Shown: piece after piece, positions 44,296 to 56,704 of the stretch
How positions within the stretch are numbered: the stretch's first letter is position 1
Layout of the letters: every line of letters starts with the position of its first letter
Source: Platanthera guangdongensis
Taxonomy: Eukaryota > Streptophyta > Magnoliopsida > Asparagales > Orchidaceae
Assembly: GCA_039583875.1 (NCBI GenBank)
Contig: CM077162.1
Coordinates: 111,199,808-111,263,807, forward strand
Direction: 5' to 3'
DNA: 64,000 nucleotides
Made by a program: the position numbers and the translations under genes
Notes under the pieces: model-generated
Seen by the model: the letters and a program-made list of their open reading frames with translations, nothing else
What the model was told of the DNA's origin: nothing
Databases searched by the model: none

Positions 44296-45625
44296 AATTT
44301 GACTAATTTATCGGCTACAATTAAATTTATCTTTCATAATTAATATTAAATAGTTGTATATTTTCTATATTTTTAAAACAAAATATTTCAAATAATTATG
44401 TGAGTAAAATTGAAAATACATTATTTAACTGTAAAAAAACTGAAACCGCGCCGCAAAAACGACTCCAAACCACACTAATATCAAACAACACTGCATGTTT
44501 TGGTGCGGTGTGATTGTGTCCAATCTAAAACTGACCCACTTTGGTGCGATTGTGGTTTGAGTTCAAACCGCATCAATTTCACCCTTAATATTAAGTATTG
44601 ATATTATAGATAAATTAAAAAAATAACAATATTATAATAATATTAAAAATAAAAATATTATAAAATAATAATAATAAACGAATCACGGTTCGGTTGTGCT
44701 TCGGTCTGGTTCGGATCGGGTATAAAAATTCTGAAACCGCTTAAAACTTGTATGCCACGATTCTGGTTCCCGCTCCGGTTCCGGTTCCGATCTGAATAAT
44801 AAAATGAAAGAACCACACCAGGACCAATGTTGTTCACGGTTCCAAAATTCAAACCGGAACCCAAATAATTTGCAAACGGTTCGGTCTGGTTCTTTGCGGT
44901 CCCGATTCGGTTCTGGTCTGGTTTCGGTTCGGTTTACGGTTTTCAGTTTCAAGACAGCTCTGCGCGCGCCAGAGCACACCCGACCTCCCACCCTGCACGC
45001 CCCAGTTGCAACCTGCTCCAGATGCCTCGCCGGAGCACGCTTCCACTGGCCACGCCTCCTTGGGTTCCGATGGCATGTCATTCACCTGTTCCTGCTAGCG
45101 CCGATGAAGTCGCCGCTGTTTTCCAGATCTTCCGTTCGCACCAGTGAACAGGGCTCCACTGCCATGTTTCCCTTTCAGTCAGTCACGCCACCATCAGATT
45201 TCTACCTCTTCTAGCTATCAAAGTGTTTTCGCTACCAACTTTACTCGTCCCTATTCATGAATGGCTCCGGCTCTACAGAGGTTGAAGTCTTTTTCCCTTG
45301 GTGCTCCCTAATGTTAATACAGGTTTATGCTTAATCTCTAAATTGAACTTTAATTTTCAAAGTTTGCCTTATTGCTTTACCTGTTTGCCGTCAGTTTAAA
45401 CTTTTATCTGTTCTCGCACCTTCAATTCTCATCTTGCAAGCTTGTGGATGGCGTATCCCATATCGCGGATTGCACGCAAATGTTTAGCCTTATAAGCGTA
45501 TGAGAAGTCTAGATTGACTATCGCTAGATAAAGCTCGCGAACATTTGAAAGGCGTCGAATTTGTTTTAAAATTTTATATTTTAAAATTAATCCGGTCTTT
45601 TGGTCTACATCAATTCCAAGTCATC

Positions 45626-47140
45626 ATGTCATATCATACTAGCAATTGCTACTTTAATCCTTTATTTGATGAACACGAGTCCACCCATTTCAATAATCCT
45701 TTATTTGAGGAACCAAATTCCACCATTGATGAAACACATGGAGTTCTCACAAGAGGACCCTTATACTATCATGATTTTCCTCGTCCCCGACCCATCACTC
45801 GTAGAAATCGTGTTAACCCTTATCCACATTTTGATTCTTCTAGAAGTAATATCCTTTAAGAATATCAAGAACCCCAAAGAGGTCACCACCATCAAGATAA
45901 CACCATGTGTAGTGGCCTTCCTAATATTCCTAAAACGGATATGTCAATAGCCGAATTTCAACCATGGGATAGTGATCGATTTGATCTCTTGGATGTTCAT
46001 TTTGATCACATAAAGAATGCCTCAAATAGAATCTGCAAAAAAAACTTAAGATTTTATGTCAAACCGTCGATCTGTCTAGTAGTGCTCTCACTGACATGAG
46101 ACCCGGCAGTAGATTTTGATTCTTTTTATCTCGAGGAGACTAAGTGCCCACTTGATTTTGGAGTCGACACTAATCCTGATCATATGATACCGGTGGAGAG
46201 TGACACTAGTATGATTTGTGAGCATGGCCACGAGAGCGAGGACGAACGGCTCAGTGACATGGTGATGATATACCCATCCTTCACACCTCACTTAGACATG
46301 GTGTCCCCTATGGCTAGAGAGCCAGACAACGACAGTACGCCTATTGGCCAACTACTGAGTATGCATTATTCTCACTTTTCCATTATCATCATCCCAAGCC
46401 ACATTACTACCGAGAGCGGAGATCCTAGTGTTAATCTCGTAATGACTGTCTCACCCATCTTTGGGAACACTGCACCATGCGATGGTTTACATCTGGAGGA
46501 CCATCACCTTATTGACGGGTTTTTTGGAAATCCCATGATGAGCCTCCTGTTGAACAACCACGCCCTTGTGAGGATAAGTTTCGATGAGTGATCCATTTCT
46601 AAGTACAAGACTCTTAACACCTCTTCTAGTCATATCTTCGAGTCACCCCATCCATGAGGTTCTCGAGTCCAATTCTATGTACTCAGTGATGGCTGCTCTT
46701 ATATTTAGGTAACTCATGATATTTAAGGAACCTACGTTGGAATTCAGTCGCATTTGCAACGAATTTCATCAAACTCCTCCCGGTGAGCCACCAGATGAGC
46801 TTTCACTTTATGGGAGCATCCTACACAACATAAAGTGGCATCCCAGAGCTAAAGTTCCACACGGTCTCAGGATGTTTATCGCACACGCGATAAGTATTTC
46901 TACACTCCACCTGAGAGCCTCCGAATAAACAACCACTCTTTAGGGGCGTGTACACTATCTTGGATTTAGTTGAGAGTGTGAGTGCTTTCGATGGTCTTGT
47001 GTTCATTTCCATCATTGTGTGTATTGACATTTCGGGTGTTTATTTAGATGATCATCGCACCGTGATATATTTTTTTACACCCCATCCACTAAACCCCAAA
47101 ATCATGTGCCCCTTTGGTATGAAACTTGGAATGATGTAGA
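45626..47140 (+). pseudogene. Diverged relative of the 498-residue unknown gag-like protein
   Basis: ATG at 45626 (MSYHTSNCYF) begins 14 bp after the LTR end. NPLFDEHES and NPLFEEPNS match NPLFEDHDF at 6641-6442. NIPKTDMSI (about 45920) matches VPKTNMTI at residues 130-137 of the first protein. LEDHHLIDGFF (about 46495) matches LEDHHSTDRSF. CNEFHQTPPGEPPDE (about 46755) matches the DEF-Y-PPGEPPD motif. Order is the same in both. Stops at 45857, 46097, 46589 and several shifts show it is dead. The interior after 47150 belongs to another element, so the 3' half is deleted. Confidence 0.65.
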
Positions 47141-47159
47141 GTCTCTACATAGGAGTTTT

Positions 47160-48003
47160 GTTATGTTTGCCGACAATCATTCATTGTTATTTGGTAACAT
47201 GCATGAGTCTATCTGATGTAGTATTACTTGCAATAAAATTATTTATAAAGCTTCTGTTGATAGTCATAGGAGATTGCAAAGCTTCAAAAAAGAAAAATAA
47301 GTGTTGATTGGCATATATGCTGAGAGGTTCTTCATGGGAACTGCTCAAAAATTAAATGCTAAGTGAATGGATTCTTACACTATGCTTAAAAGAATAGGAA
47401 CAAATTCTTATGAATTGGATATCTCGTAGAGTATGGGAATTTCACATGTACTCAATGTTGAAGATTTGACTCCATACATTGAGCCACAAGACTACATGTT
47501 ACATGCTACTCCTCCACAGTCTCATTTACCATCATTGTCTCCTTCCACCTCACTGCATCAGTAGCAGCCTTCGCTTACCACCCAGCCTCCTCATCCTGAG
47601 TCCTCGGCACCAATTGATCATAGACTTCTTCCATAGCAGTGCTACATTCTCTGATACAGGAATCATATCGGCTTCTTCCACAACAATACCACATTTTTCG
47701 GCACAGGTATCATCTTGGCTTCTTCCACAGCAGTATTGTCCAGTGTTCAGCGTCAACGATAGCAGCAGTACCTTCTTCAGTACTGATGTTCAATACTTTG
47801 TCCCCGACATCTTCGACGTCATCTCTTTAACAGCACCGCCAGTTACAGTGTCATCGTCAGCTTCAGCAGTACAACCTCGGTTCCATCATCAGCATCAACT
47901 TCAGCGGCCTTCGAGTTCAAAGTTGCAGGGTTTCTCCTTGCCTTCAGACAAGAGCATGTCGATCTTCATTCACGGAGATGAATGTTTTAAAGGCGGGGGG
48001 AAT
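47160..48003 (+). pseudogene. Ty3/gypsy integrase C-terminus and downstream pol tail
   Basis: From about 47245 the plus strand reads DSHRRLQSFKK, AERFFMGTAQKLNAK, LKRIGTNSYELDI and ISHVLNVEDLTPY. This is the C-terminal end of a gypsy integrase. The Ser/His-rich frame to 48003 (with 47479-48006 as an overlapping shadow) follows. The purine tract AGGCGGGGGGAAT at 47991-48003 marks the 3' LTR start. A very similar end is encoded at 51430-51640 on the minus strand. Confidence 0.75.
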
Positions 48004-48455
48004 TGATGTGGAATCAGAACCGTTCATTTTATGCGGATTGACGATCGTAGTAATTTTTGTTCTTGTCATTTTTTATTTTGAGTTGTACTTTTATGTATTT
48101 TTTGTCGTATCGTTCGGCTAATCATAGTCGTTTGTTGCCCCATATGAATCTATAAACGGAGGGTGAGGGCTCTCATTTTAAGCATTGAAAATTGAAGGAT
48201 TGAAGCTCAGTCATTGTTCTTTCGGTGCCAAAGCCGTTAATCCTGGTCTGAAGCCTTGGATCCCCTTCCCCTTGCTGCTCACCCCCATTCCTCCCCTTGT
48301 GTTGCCACTCTGCCCCTTCTTCCCCTCCCACACAAAACAGCCCCTTTCCCCCTTTCTTCCACCTCTGGCGATCACCGGAGAACGTCTCCGGACATCTCCG
48401 GTGATCCATCACCACTTCTCCTCCAATTTCCCTTCATTTTGCATTTTTAGACATA
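48004..48455 (+). repeat. 3' LTR, truncated (first 450 bp)
   Basis: It opens TGATGTGGAATC. A TATA box (TATAAACG) is at 48151. GCATTGAAAATTGAAGGATT and the C-rich leader match the complement of 50480-50620. It stops where the minus-strand LTR begins, about 48455. Confidence 0.7.
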
Positions 48456-50806
48456 AGCAAATGAAATGACTGGCGAAATCAATTTTACAAAACAATATTT
48501 ATAAATGGTATGACTTGATTTCTCCACGGTTAAATTAAAGCAATTAAAGAAAGGAAACAAAAAGGAGTAAAGGCGCGAGAGTGCGCAAAAACAAATACTA
48601 ATTGAATGAGAAATTACAATGACAAAAACGACCGAAGCAAGACTTATAAACCAATATCTCTTCGAGAAGAACAAACACAAAATCCAATGATAAAAGAAAT
48701 AACAACACACCTTCAACTATGCAAAATAACGTAGAGGGGAGGGAGGTGCTTTTCAGAGGGCCACCGTGACAGATTTTCAGCCATAAGCAACCGAAGTTTG
48801 TTGTTCTGGAGGCCTGGACAGCAATCTTAAGGGTGGGGTGGCTGCACGAGACGTGTGAGAGGCATGGCAGGAGTCTGGTTAGCTATTCTGGACAGCAAGC
48901 GATGTGTTTCTTGCAGCTGGGAGGGGGGTCGGCAGAGAGGAACTCTGTGATGTGGGGGTCAGTTAATAGGGAAGAGGGGTAGCCGGGTAGGATGGCTCCA
49001 CGGAATAGAAGGGGAGGGGAATAGGCAGATAGGAGATAGTATGGTTGGGCGTGTTTGGGGGTCAGTTGTAGAGTGGCTCCACGTGAGTATAATGGGAGGT
49101 TAAATTGGACGGGCCAGCAGGGAGAGAGAAATTGAGGGAGGGGAGTGGCTGCTTGTGGCTAGGAGTGAATTTAGGGAATATATGGGGCTAGAATTTAGAA
49201 ATTAATTCCTAAAATTAAAGGAGTGGAAGGGGATGGTGCCAGCCCAGAATGGAGAGAGGAATTCGGTTGTAGGGAAGTGCAGTGGTTCCACGTGGGCTAT
49301 GTTGTTAAAGGCATGCCTAAGGCTTAATGCTTGTCAGGCTCAAACGTTTGTGACTTCATGCGCCTTATTTGCCCCTTCAGAACAAAAATGGCGCGCCTGA
49401 ATGAGATTTTTGTTGTAATTTGATTTCAAAAAATAAAGTAATAACTCAATAATTTTTGATTGATTTGATGTTTGTAAAAGATAATTGTGCGTTGAGAGTT
49501 AGATATGATGCAAGTGACCGCATTTATTCTACTTTTAAGAGTTATAAACTACAGTAATGAATGATTAATTATCAGAATATATGAAGAAATTGATTGGGAA
49601 GATGAACTGATATTTGATGCTGATTATTTAAAATGAATGTAGTTGTGTCTTGTCTTCGTCAGGAGCACGCATGCGCCTTGAGCCTTGCACCTAGGTTTCA
49701 AGATCTCTTTGCGCCTTGGTGTGCATTGCGCCTTTAATAACTAAGCACGTGGGGGAGAGAACAGGAAAGTAGTTGCCGGTTGTTCCACGTGAAGAATGGT
49801 TGGGAATAAGGGGAAGGTTTGGCAGCTATTTGTAGGGAAAGTGGGAGGAGTCATAAATCGAGGAAACGCTTCCTTTAATTTAGGAGAGTGCAAGTAGTGG
49901 GATTCATGGGTGATTGTGAAGCTGGTTATGGTAGTTATGAGTGGTGGAGGTGGGTGGTTACTAGTGCCTGGTGGTGGCTGGAGGTGGTTGTCGGTGGTGG
50001 CCGGAGGTGGTTGTCGGTGGTGGTTACCGGAGATGTTTTCCGACGATCGCTGGATAACTCAAAATAAGGGAAGTATAGGAGAACCACCGGAGGTGGCTGG
50101 AGACGATCTCCGATGATCACCGGAGATGTGTTTGTGGTGTATTGGGGTTGTTTTCCGGTGGGAGATGGTGGGAAAATTAAAGGGACTGCTGTGATGTTTT
50201 CCTGGCAGCAATCAAGAGGGAGGAGGTGGGGGTTCGGATGAGTTGTCGGCCAAGAAAAGGAGAGGAGATGGGCTTAGGTATGGTGGCTATTTTGGAGGTG
50301 GAGAGGGGAAGGTTTAATTGAGGGGGTGGGTAGTTGCAGTTGGAGATAGAGGAGGGGGAGGTCCCTTTCAAGAAAAGGGGGAAGGTGGTGGTTGTAGGTA
50401 GTAGAGTAGGAAGAGGAGGGGTGGTGGAGTGGCCGGCCAAGGGGAAGTGTAGTAGAGGCCGGCCAAGGGAAATGGAAGGGACGAGGTGAACCCGAGCTTT
50501 GCACCCGGGTTCGGCTTCAGCTTCGGCACAGAGATGACCAAAGGAAGCTTTCTAAGCTTCAATCCTTCAATGCACAAAATGAGAGCCTTCATCCTCTATT
50601 TATAATTTTCTAGAGAGTAATGAACGACAATGATTGGCCAACGCCCTGACTCAAAAAATACAAAAAAATACAACTCTAAATTAAATGTGACAAGAGACAA
50701 AAATACAATGATTGGTGAGTCGCTTGAAATGAGTGGTCTCGATTGTCACTGTGCACGAGGTCATCGTGAGTAGACCGGAACGGGTCGGGCGGGCTGCTCC
50801 CTGTCA
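48456..50806 (-). repeat. 3' LTR of the minus-strand gypsy element (about 2.35 kb)
   Basis: The right end is at CTGTCA (50806), next to the purine tract ATGGGGGGAGT (50807-50817, minus strand). A TATA box on the minus strand is at 50597-50604 (TTATAAATAG). The body is strongly G-rich on the plus strand, that is, a C-rich leader in the transcript. The left end near 48456 is approximate. No genes were recognised in it. Confidence 0.7.
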
Positions 50807-51429
50807 ACTCCCCCCATATCAGAATCATTCATCTTCGTGGAATGAAGATGATCATAATGTCGTCATAAGGTGGGGGCGAGTCTCTCGAGCTCTGCGGAGG
50901 ATATCCAGATATCATCAGTGAAATGGTGTCTTTGTCAATGGATCAAGTAGCGGACTCTGTCTAGTGCGGGTATAAAATCATGGGCTACAATCTTTGTAAT
51001 CACATCAAACAGGCTGGTGGTCGAAGAAGTGGGAATGCTGAACTTGAGAGAACTGCTGCTAATGACGGAACTGCAGAAGACGATGAAACGGTTGAAGACG
51101 GTGGAACAACTGTAGACGATGGACTACTAAAGATGGCGGAACTGGTGTAGACGATGGAACTGCTGAAGACGGACGAACTGATGGCGACGAACATGATGCA
51201 GGAACTGGAGAAGCTAGATGATCAATCGGTGTCGAGGACTTGGACTAAAAAGGGAACTGGGCAGTAGGCAAAAGCCACAGCAGAAGCGGCGAGGTAGAAA
51301 GAGATAAAGGTGATAACTGGGGTTGTGGACCTGTGATGGAGTGGTGGATGTACATGAGGCTGAGAGGATGTGGAGATAGAGGGTGAAGGGTGCATGTAGC
51401 CATGTGGCACAGTATGGGGTCAAATCTTC

Positions 51430-52668
51430 AACATTGAATACGGGTGAAATCTCCATACTCATCGGGATATCTAGCTCAAAAGCATTTGCTCCAATTCATT
51501 TCAGCACAGTGTAAGGACGCATTCACTAAGCACTCAGTTTTCGAGTAGTTCCTTTTGGGAACCTCTCAGATCGTATGAGAACCATCACTTGTTCTCCTTT
51601 AAAGCGTTTCATTCTCATGTGGCTATCATCATATAATTTATAAATATTATTATTGCAAGAAATATTTTACCAGACCGACTCATGCATGTTATGTATATGC
51701 CTAATAAAAGACTTGGCCGACTCACTAGAATGAGACTTTATAGGTAAAGGAATGAGATCTATCGGCTTCCTAGGATCATAACTTAAGACTACCTGAAATG
51801 GACTCAATCATGTTGACCTATTCACTGAACTATTAAATGCAAATTCGGTCATGAGTATCACTGAATCTCGTGACGAGGTGTGGTCACCAACAAGGCATCG
51901 CAAAAGATTTCCTAAAATCATGTTTACTACCTCAGTTTGGTCATCCGTCTGCGGATGGTAAGCAGATGAAAATAGCAGTGTGGTATCGGTCTTTTTCCAT
52001 AGGGTCATCCAAAAATTGCTCATGAATCGTACATCTCAATCTGAGACAATGGTCTTGGGGGGACTGTGAAGTCTAAAGATGTCCCGAAAGAATAGTGAAG
52101 CAACGTAAGACGTGTCGGTCATCTTGTTGCATGCGATAAAATGAGCCATTTTGGAGAATCGGTCAAGTACCACTGGTATGGAATCATGTTTACGTGGGGT
52201 GCGTGGTAATCCTAGCACAAAGTCCATACTAATATCAACCCAAGGTTGGTGTAGTACTGGCAGTGGTGTATAAAGTTTTGTATTCTGTTGTGATCCCTAA
52301 GCCGTCTGGCAGATGTGGAAATGTTGAACGACTCGCACAATATCCCTCTTGAGGGAGGGCCAATAAAAATGATCTTCCACCAGTGCGATGATTTTACCCT
52401 ACCAAAGTGGTCGCCGCACCACCGGCATGCATCTCTCAAACTAGATGATCTCGGAGAGAGGTCCTGGTGATGCACATAAGTGTGTCAAGAAATAAATATC
52501 GGTTCATAATCAAATACTCAGGAAGGTCCTCAGTTGAGTCATGAGATAGAGCGGAGTATATCTCTACAAAATTTGGGCATGTCGCATACTCAGTGATCAA
52601 TTACTCGAACCCCATGACCGCAGTGGGAAGAGTGTGAAGTAGGCCCATCTGATGGCTAAGTGTGTCTG
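51430..52668 (-). pseudogene. Ty3/gypsy integrase
   Basis: The segment below 52668 continues the linker after RNase H. An H2C2-like region lies at 52212-52475 in shifted frames (HFGRVKSSHWW). The catalytic core has [34 protein letters not shown] (52036-52227) and FSSAYHPQTDDQTEVVN (51808-52023). The C-terminus ends ISPVFNVEDLTPY near 51430. Multiple shifts and stops make it inactive. Confidence 0.9.
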
Positions 52669-54364
52669 TGATGAGTCCGGTTTATATAGGGATTTTAGGA
52701 CTCATCTGGGCTTATTTTCTTGCATGTGCACTACTTTTTCAATTGGAAAAGTTATATTTTTGTTTAGGGCTTCACTTCACCAATAGTGCATTGTTTTTGG
52801 CCCAAGGGTGTGCAATTGCGCATTCTGTTGTTGGGGGTAAGCACATGGTGCTCCCCAAGGGCTCTTTCCAGATGTTTTTCATTGCATTTCTGTGACACTG
52901 GAGGGCTCTCTTTAGTTTTATTGGTTTGTATGCAGGTGGTGCGTTTTCCCCAAACATGGAATGCAGGTTTGAGGAAAACGCACGGTTGTGCGTTTTCTTA
53001 GCACACGGTCCTTTGTGATTGTGCGTTTTGTTTGTGCAGGAGAAACGTCGAGCTGAGCTCGACGATCTTAACGCACGGTTAACGCACGGTTTCTTCGGAA
53101 CCGTGCACGAAGGAAACGCACGGTTTTCCTGTAGCTTCTTGTTTTTGCATTCTGTGGTTAATCGTGCGATTTGTTCACGCACTGGCGGAAACGCCCGTGC
53201 GCGAGTAAAACGCACGGTTCCACTATTTTCTCCTGCATTCCTGCGCTCTGTGTCTACCCGTGCAATTTCCTTCGCGCACGGGCAGAATCGCCCGTGCGCG
53301 AGTAAAACGCACGGGTCAACGCTTCTTCCTCCGCGATCCAGATCTGAAAGTTAATAACGCACGGTGAGCGCACGGTCGTGCGCGGGACCGTGCGTGACCA
53401 TTTTTCTGATTTTTTTCTATTTAAGCGCAGATTTTCAGCCATTGGAAGACAACTCGATTCCAGCCATTTCCTCCGCGTTTTTAGGGCAAAGCTCCGCCCT
53501 TCCACCTCCGCCCTTCATCTTCCACCAAGCGGAGAAGCTCCGGCCATGCTCGCGAAGCCTATACCTTGTCGGTGCTTGCTCTCGGCCTTCTTTTTCATCT
53601 TCTAAGCTCTATTTCAAGCTTCGACGTAATAGCTAACAAGCGAAGGGAAACTTGCAACTTTCTTCCGGATCATGACACGAAGAAGACGGGTCCATTGGGA
53701 GGTAGTGACAGCCCTTCTCTACCCCGGACGTAGTTGAGGACCGAGCTTGCACGCGGATTGACAACCCGGCGATTTCTTTCGCGACCCCTCGATGAGCCTT
53801 CGGATTCGGTCGATCTCTTGACTTGTTCTTCCTTTATTGTTGTTTATGTGTTGTTAGAACTTTTGTGTTGATGATGTGCTCTTAGTTGTAAACATTATTA
53901 GTTTCATGTCTATATGAACTTGTATTGTTTATGCTTAAGTTGCTTGAGTTGCGCCATCCTTCCATCCATCATCCATCCGTTCTTGTCGTTCTAGCAATTG
54001 CTAGAAGCGTGCGCAGCGAAGAGGTGCTTACGACCCTCATATTCCTCGGTTTGTTTGGTTCTTACGCTTGCCTACTCGTCCATCCGCACAGCAATTCGGT
54101 GCATAGCGGCCTGTGTAGTCTTCCATCACGTCTGGCGAAGCATCGCAGAGCGGCGTTGCATAGGAGTAGTTGTTAGTGTTTTACTTTCTATTTCCGCAAC
54201 ATTCCAAAACCCCCCTTAGTTAACTCCGACCTAAGGACCTCAATCTCATGTCCTCCTCGATATTAACTCTCCCCTTACTGTGTTCCTTGAAGAGTTCGAT
54301 ACTTGGGAAAGCCACCCATTTTATATTACTTATGCGACCGGTACACTTGTCGTTCAACGCATCA
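52669..54364 (+). repeat. 5' LTR of the non-autonomous element (1696 bp)
   Basis: It starts TGATGAGTCCGG and ends AACGCATCA. Between 52940 and 53400 it has a dense array of AACGCACGGT and CGCACGGTCGTGCG dyads. A TATA-like CTATTTAAG is at 53418, so the array lies in U3. Open frames inside (for example 53019-53354 and 52772-53215 complement) translate the repeats. Confidence 0.95.
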
Positions 54365-54370
54365 AGTTTT

Positions 54371-54388
54371 TGGCGTCGTTGCCGGGGA
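54371..54388 (+). other. Primer-binding site, tRNA-Asp type
   Basis: TGGCGTCGTTGCCGGGGA matches the complement of the plant tRNA-Asp(GUC) 3' end with one mismatch (T for C at 54376). Use of tRNA-Asp is known for Athila-type elements. Confidence 0.85.
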
Positions 54389-54616
54389 ACACAGTCGTGT
54401 GAGTTTTTGGAGTGGGAGATAGGAGATAGAAGCCCTTTTCCATTTGTAGATTTCATGTTTCTTTTTTGCTTTAGTTTTTAGAATCTGTTTCTTGTTTTTA
54501 TTTGTTCCGCTTCTAGTTTTAATTTTTTTGTAGCAGGTTTTCCTATTCTTTTATCTGTGGTGTGTAGTTAATTTTTGCTTAGAAAATTTCTGTTGGTGAA
54601 TTTTTCTTGTTGCACC

Positions 54617-55725
54617 ATGTATTCTTATACGAATATCCGTTGTCGATTGTGCGGGGATTATAGGCATGGTAGTGATGAGTGCCCCACTGAAGATTGGGAG
54701 CATAATTCTCGTGGTTGTGTATGGAGCACCATCTTCCTATGCTACTTCATACACCCAACCCAGGTCTTATGGTCACTCCTCTTCTACGCATTCATCTTTT
54801 TCTTATTCCTCTCCGGTCCCACCTGGACCGAGGAGTAATGGAAAACGATGTTTGTGTTGTCGTATCATCGACCACGTGTTGAAAGATTGCGCAGAATTTC
54901 AGCGCCAGTTGGAGGAGGATGAAGAACCGGGTATCTGATTCACTCTATCACCCTCTCAAATGGCCGCCCCTTCTGATTCTGATGATATATTCGCAGCACC
55001 AACTTGTCTATGGGGGACTGCTGCAGATATGTCCATCAAACTTTCTGCTGATCGGTGTGACGATATTGTGGCGCCGTCTCTCCCCATGCACTCTTCCCCT
55101 CTTGTTGATTCACCCTCGGAGGAACCAGCACATATTTTCTCTGATGTTGTTGTTCCTCCGCTTTCTTGTTGGATGAGGAGGTCTAAACCACCACCGAGGA
55201 CCTCCTGTTCTCAGATTCCCATCGTCATGACTCAAATGACACCGACAGTGATCTATGTCTGGATCCTGCTGGGAGTGAGACCGGGATCACTCCCCCTATT
55301 TCTGATTATTTTAGTTCTTCTTCTCCTTTATTTCTTGATCCCCCTGCTTTATCTAAGTCTGGGCAGGTTGAGTCTTCGCAGGTGCTTCAGGAGGACTTGG
55401 AGCTTTCAGCTCGAGTCGTGGATGAGAGCATCCTCTTTCGTGAGGAGGTTGATTCCTCCTCAGTTGTGAAAGCTCCATTCATTGCTTTCTCCTCCTATTG
55501 TCTCCCTGTAGACGATGTCTTGTTAGGCAAGGATATTTTTTTGGTGAGATGAGTGAGGACCAGCGCTCCTCCTCTTCTTACTTCATATTTCCTCTACCTA
55601 GGTTGTACAGGTATTATTATTTAGGTAGATGGGTAACTGTTTTATCGTCGTATCTGTACCCGCTACCGCAACGGATAATGGAACAGTTACCTTTGCACTT
55701 TTCCTTTCATAGGCCCATTAGCTAG
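54617..55725 (+). pseudogene. Gag-like ORF with two zinc knuckles, frameshifted
   Basis: ATG at 54617 starts MYSYTNIRCRLCGDYRHG; the first knuckle is C-x2-C-x4-H-x4-C ending GSDEC. After a shift near 54705, a Ser/Tyr-rich stretch leads to a second knuckle (RCLCCRIIDHVLKDC at about 54845-54890) and EEDEEPGI with a stop at 54936. An acidic region with Asp/Ser/Pro follows (DSDDIFAAPT, SDYFSSSSPLF) and, after further shifts, ends in FPLPRLYRYYYLGRW at 55725. RNA binding is likely from the knuckles. I do not recognise the protein family. Confidence 0.65.
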
Positions 55726-56704
55726 AACTATATAGAATTTAATAAGTCGTGTTGGGATGACAATAACCCCAGTACTTATCTTTCATTTTCTGTGCTTTTA
55801 TTTTCATGTCTATTTTAGTTGTAGCATTTCTTTTTGTATATTTTTATTTTTTTTGCGGAGCTCACCCCTGCAGGTATTCATGGAAAATTCGTATTGGCGG
55901 GGTTGTGATTCTTCGTATGGCAGAGCTGCTTCTATGTTTTTCAAGCGTCTTCTGGTATGCTCACTGGCTGAGCAATTGGGTAACCTCTTCCCTTGTCTCT
56001 ATTTAATTTTAATTTCAATATCATATGCTGTGTAGCTTAGTTTAAGTATGGGGGGGAGCCAGTATGTGTTACATTTTGCACGCGCACATTTCATGTGCAT
56101 ACTAGAAGCTTCTATTATTTTATTTTGATTAGTTCATCGCATTACACATCACTGCACCCACATGAGCGTGTGCTTAGTTGTTAACGTGCTGCAAGTTAAA
56201 CTCGTTTCCTTTGTATGATTTGGAAAAATTATTGTGCTGTCATAGGATTGTGAGACGGAGTAAAATGTTGACCATGATGTGCTCCTAGTCGAGTGCTCTC
56301 GTCTCGTGTAAAAGTTGTAGTAGATTTAATTTTTTTTGTATGCTTACAGTTTTACATTTTTTTAATTGTGTAAATGATTTTTATTCTACTCAAAAATTGG
56401 TGAATCCGGTGTGAATCCGACGATAGTGTAGGGATGTGTGTAGACGGCCGTTAGGTTCGTATTGCTCGAGTCGGGAGGAAGGATAGTCTTTCTCGTTAGC
56501 TAAGAACTTGCCCCAAGCTATTCTTGAAGTATGGGTATAGGTTAGTCATGCATGAGTGTGATGTAGGCCATCATTTTGGCCCGGTTGAGCTTTGTACCGT
56601 TCCTAACGTCTTTTCCTCGCTAGCCCCGTTGTGCCTATTCATTCTTTTGATTCAGCTCTATCATTATTTCACCAAAACCTCATAGCCGATCCTAGTCGCA
56701 CACC
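55726..56704. other. Noncoding interior with an upstream purine tract
   Basis: No gene was recognised. AAGTATGGGGGGGAGCC at 56043 resembles a polypurine tract far from the 3' LTR. Similar G-runs occur at 58455 (AAGTCTTGGGGTGTGG) and at the LTR edge, 58982 (AAGTCCGGGGGCG). Confidence 0.5.

Larger units (their letters stand above)
36230..44962. mobile_element. Non-autonomous hAT element, enlarged by a nested copia element
   Basis: Termini TAGAGCTGTC (36230) and GACAGCTCTG (ending 44962) form an inverted repeat. They are flanked by 8-bp duplications CGAGCGCC (36222-36229) and CGCGCGCC (44963-44970). Subterminal regions 36240-36480 and 44680-44945 are dense in GGTTCGGTT and AACCGAACC. Removing the copia insertion leaves about 1.16 kb with no transposase. 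The copia element sits at AATTT. Confidence 0.8.
35630..45612 (+). repeat. 5' LTR of the second unknown-ORF element, split by a hAT
   Basis: The left part 35630-36229 opens TGGTGTGACCGGCC, like the TGGTGAAGACCGGCC opening of the LTR at 8593. The right part 44971-45612 ends CTACATCA just before the gag-like ORF. The two parts are one LTR of about 1.24 kb interrupted by the hAT at 36230-44962. A 73-bp imperfect tandem duplication (GGCCCCC...AAAAAAGGTAA) is at 35886-36030. Confidence 0.6.

Noticed and set aside
45000..45214. Possible host exon near a P- and R-rich frame (44804-45214)
   Set aside because: It spans the hAT end and an LTR segment, and no splice-flanked conserved domain is visible.
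47479..48006. 175-codon Ser-rich ORF as a gene
   Set aside because: It overlaps the integrase tail reading of the same strand and ends in the purine tract before an LTR, so it is an out-of-frame reading of a pol tail.
53019..53354. ORFs in the CGCACGG-rich LTR segments
   Set aside because: They occur in both LTRs on both strands and translate the palindrome array; no start context or domain.
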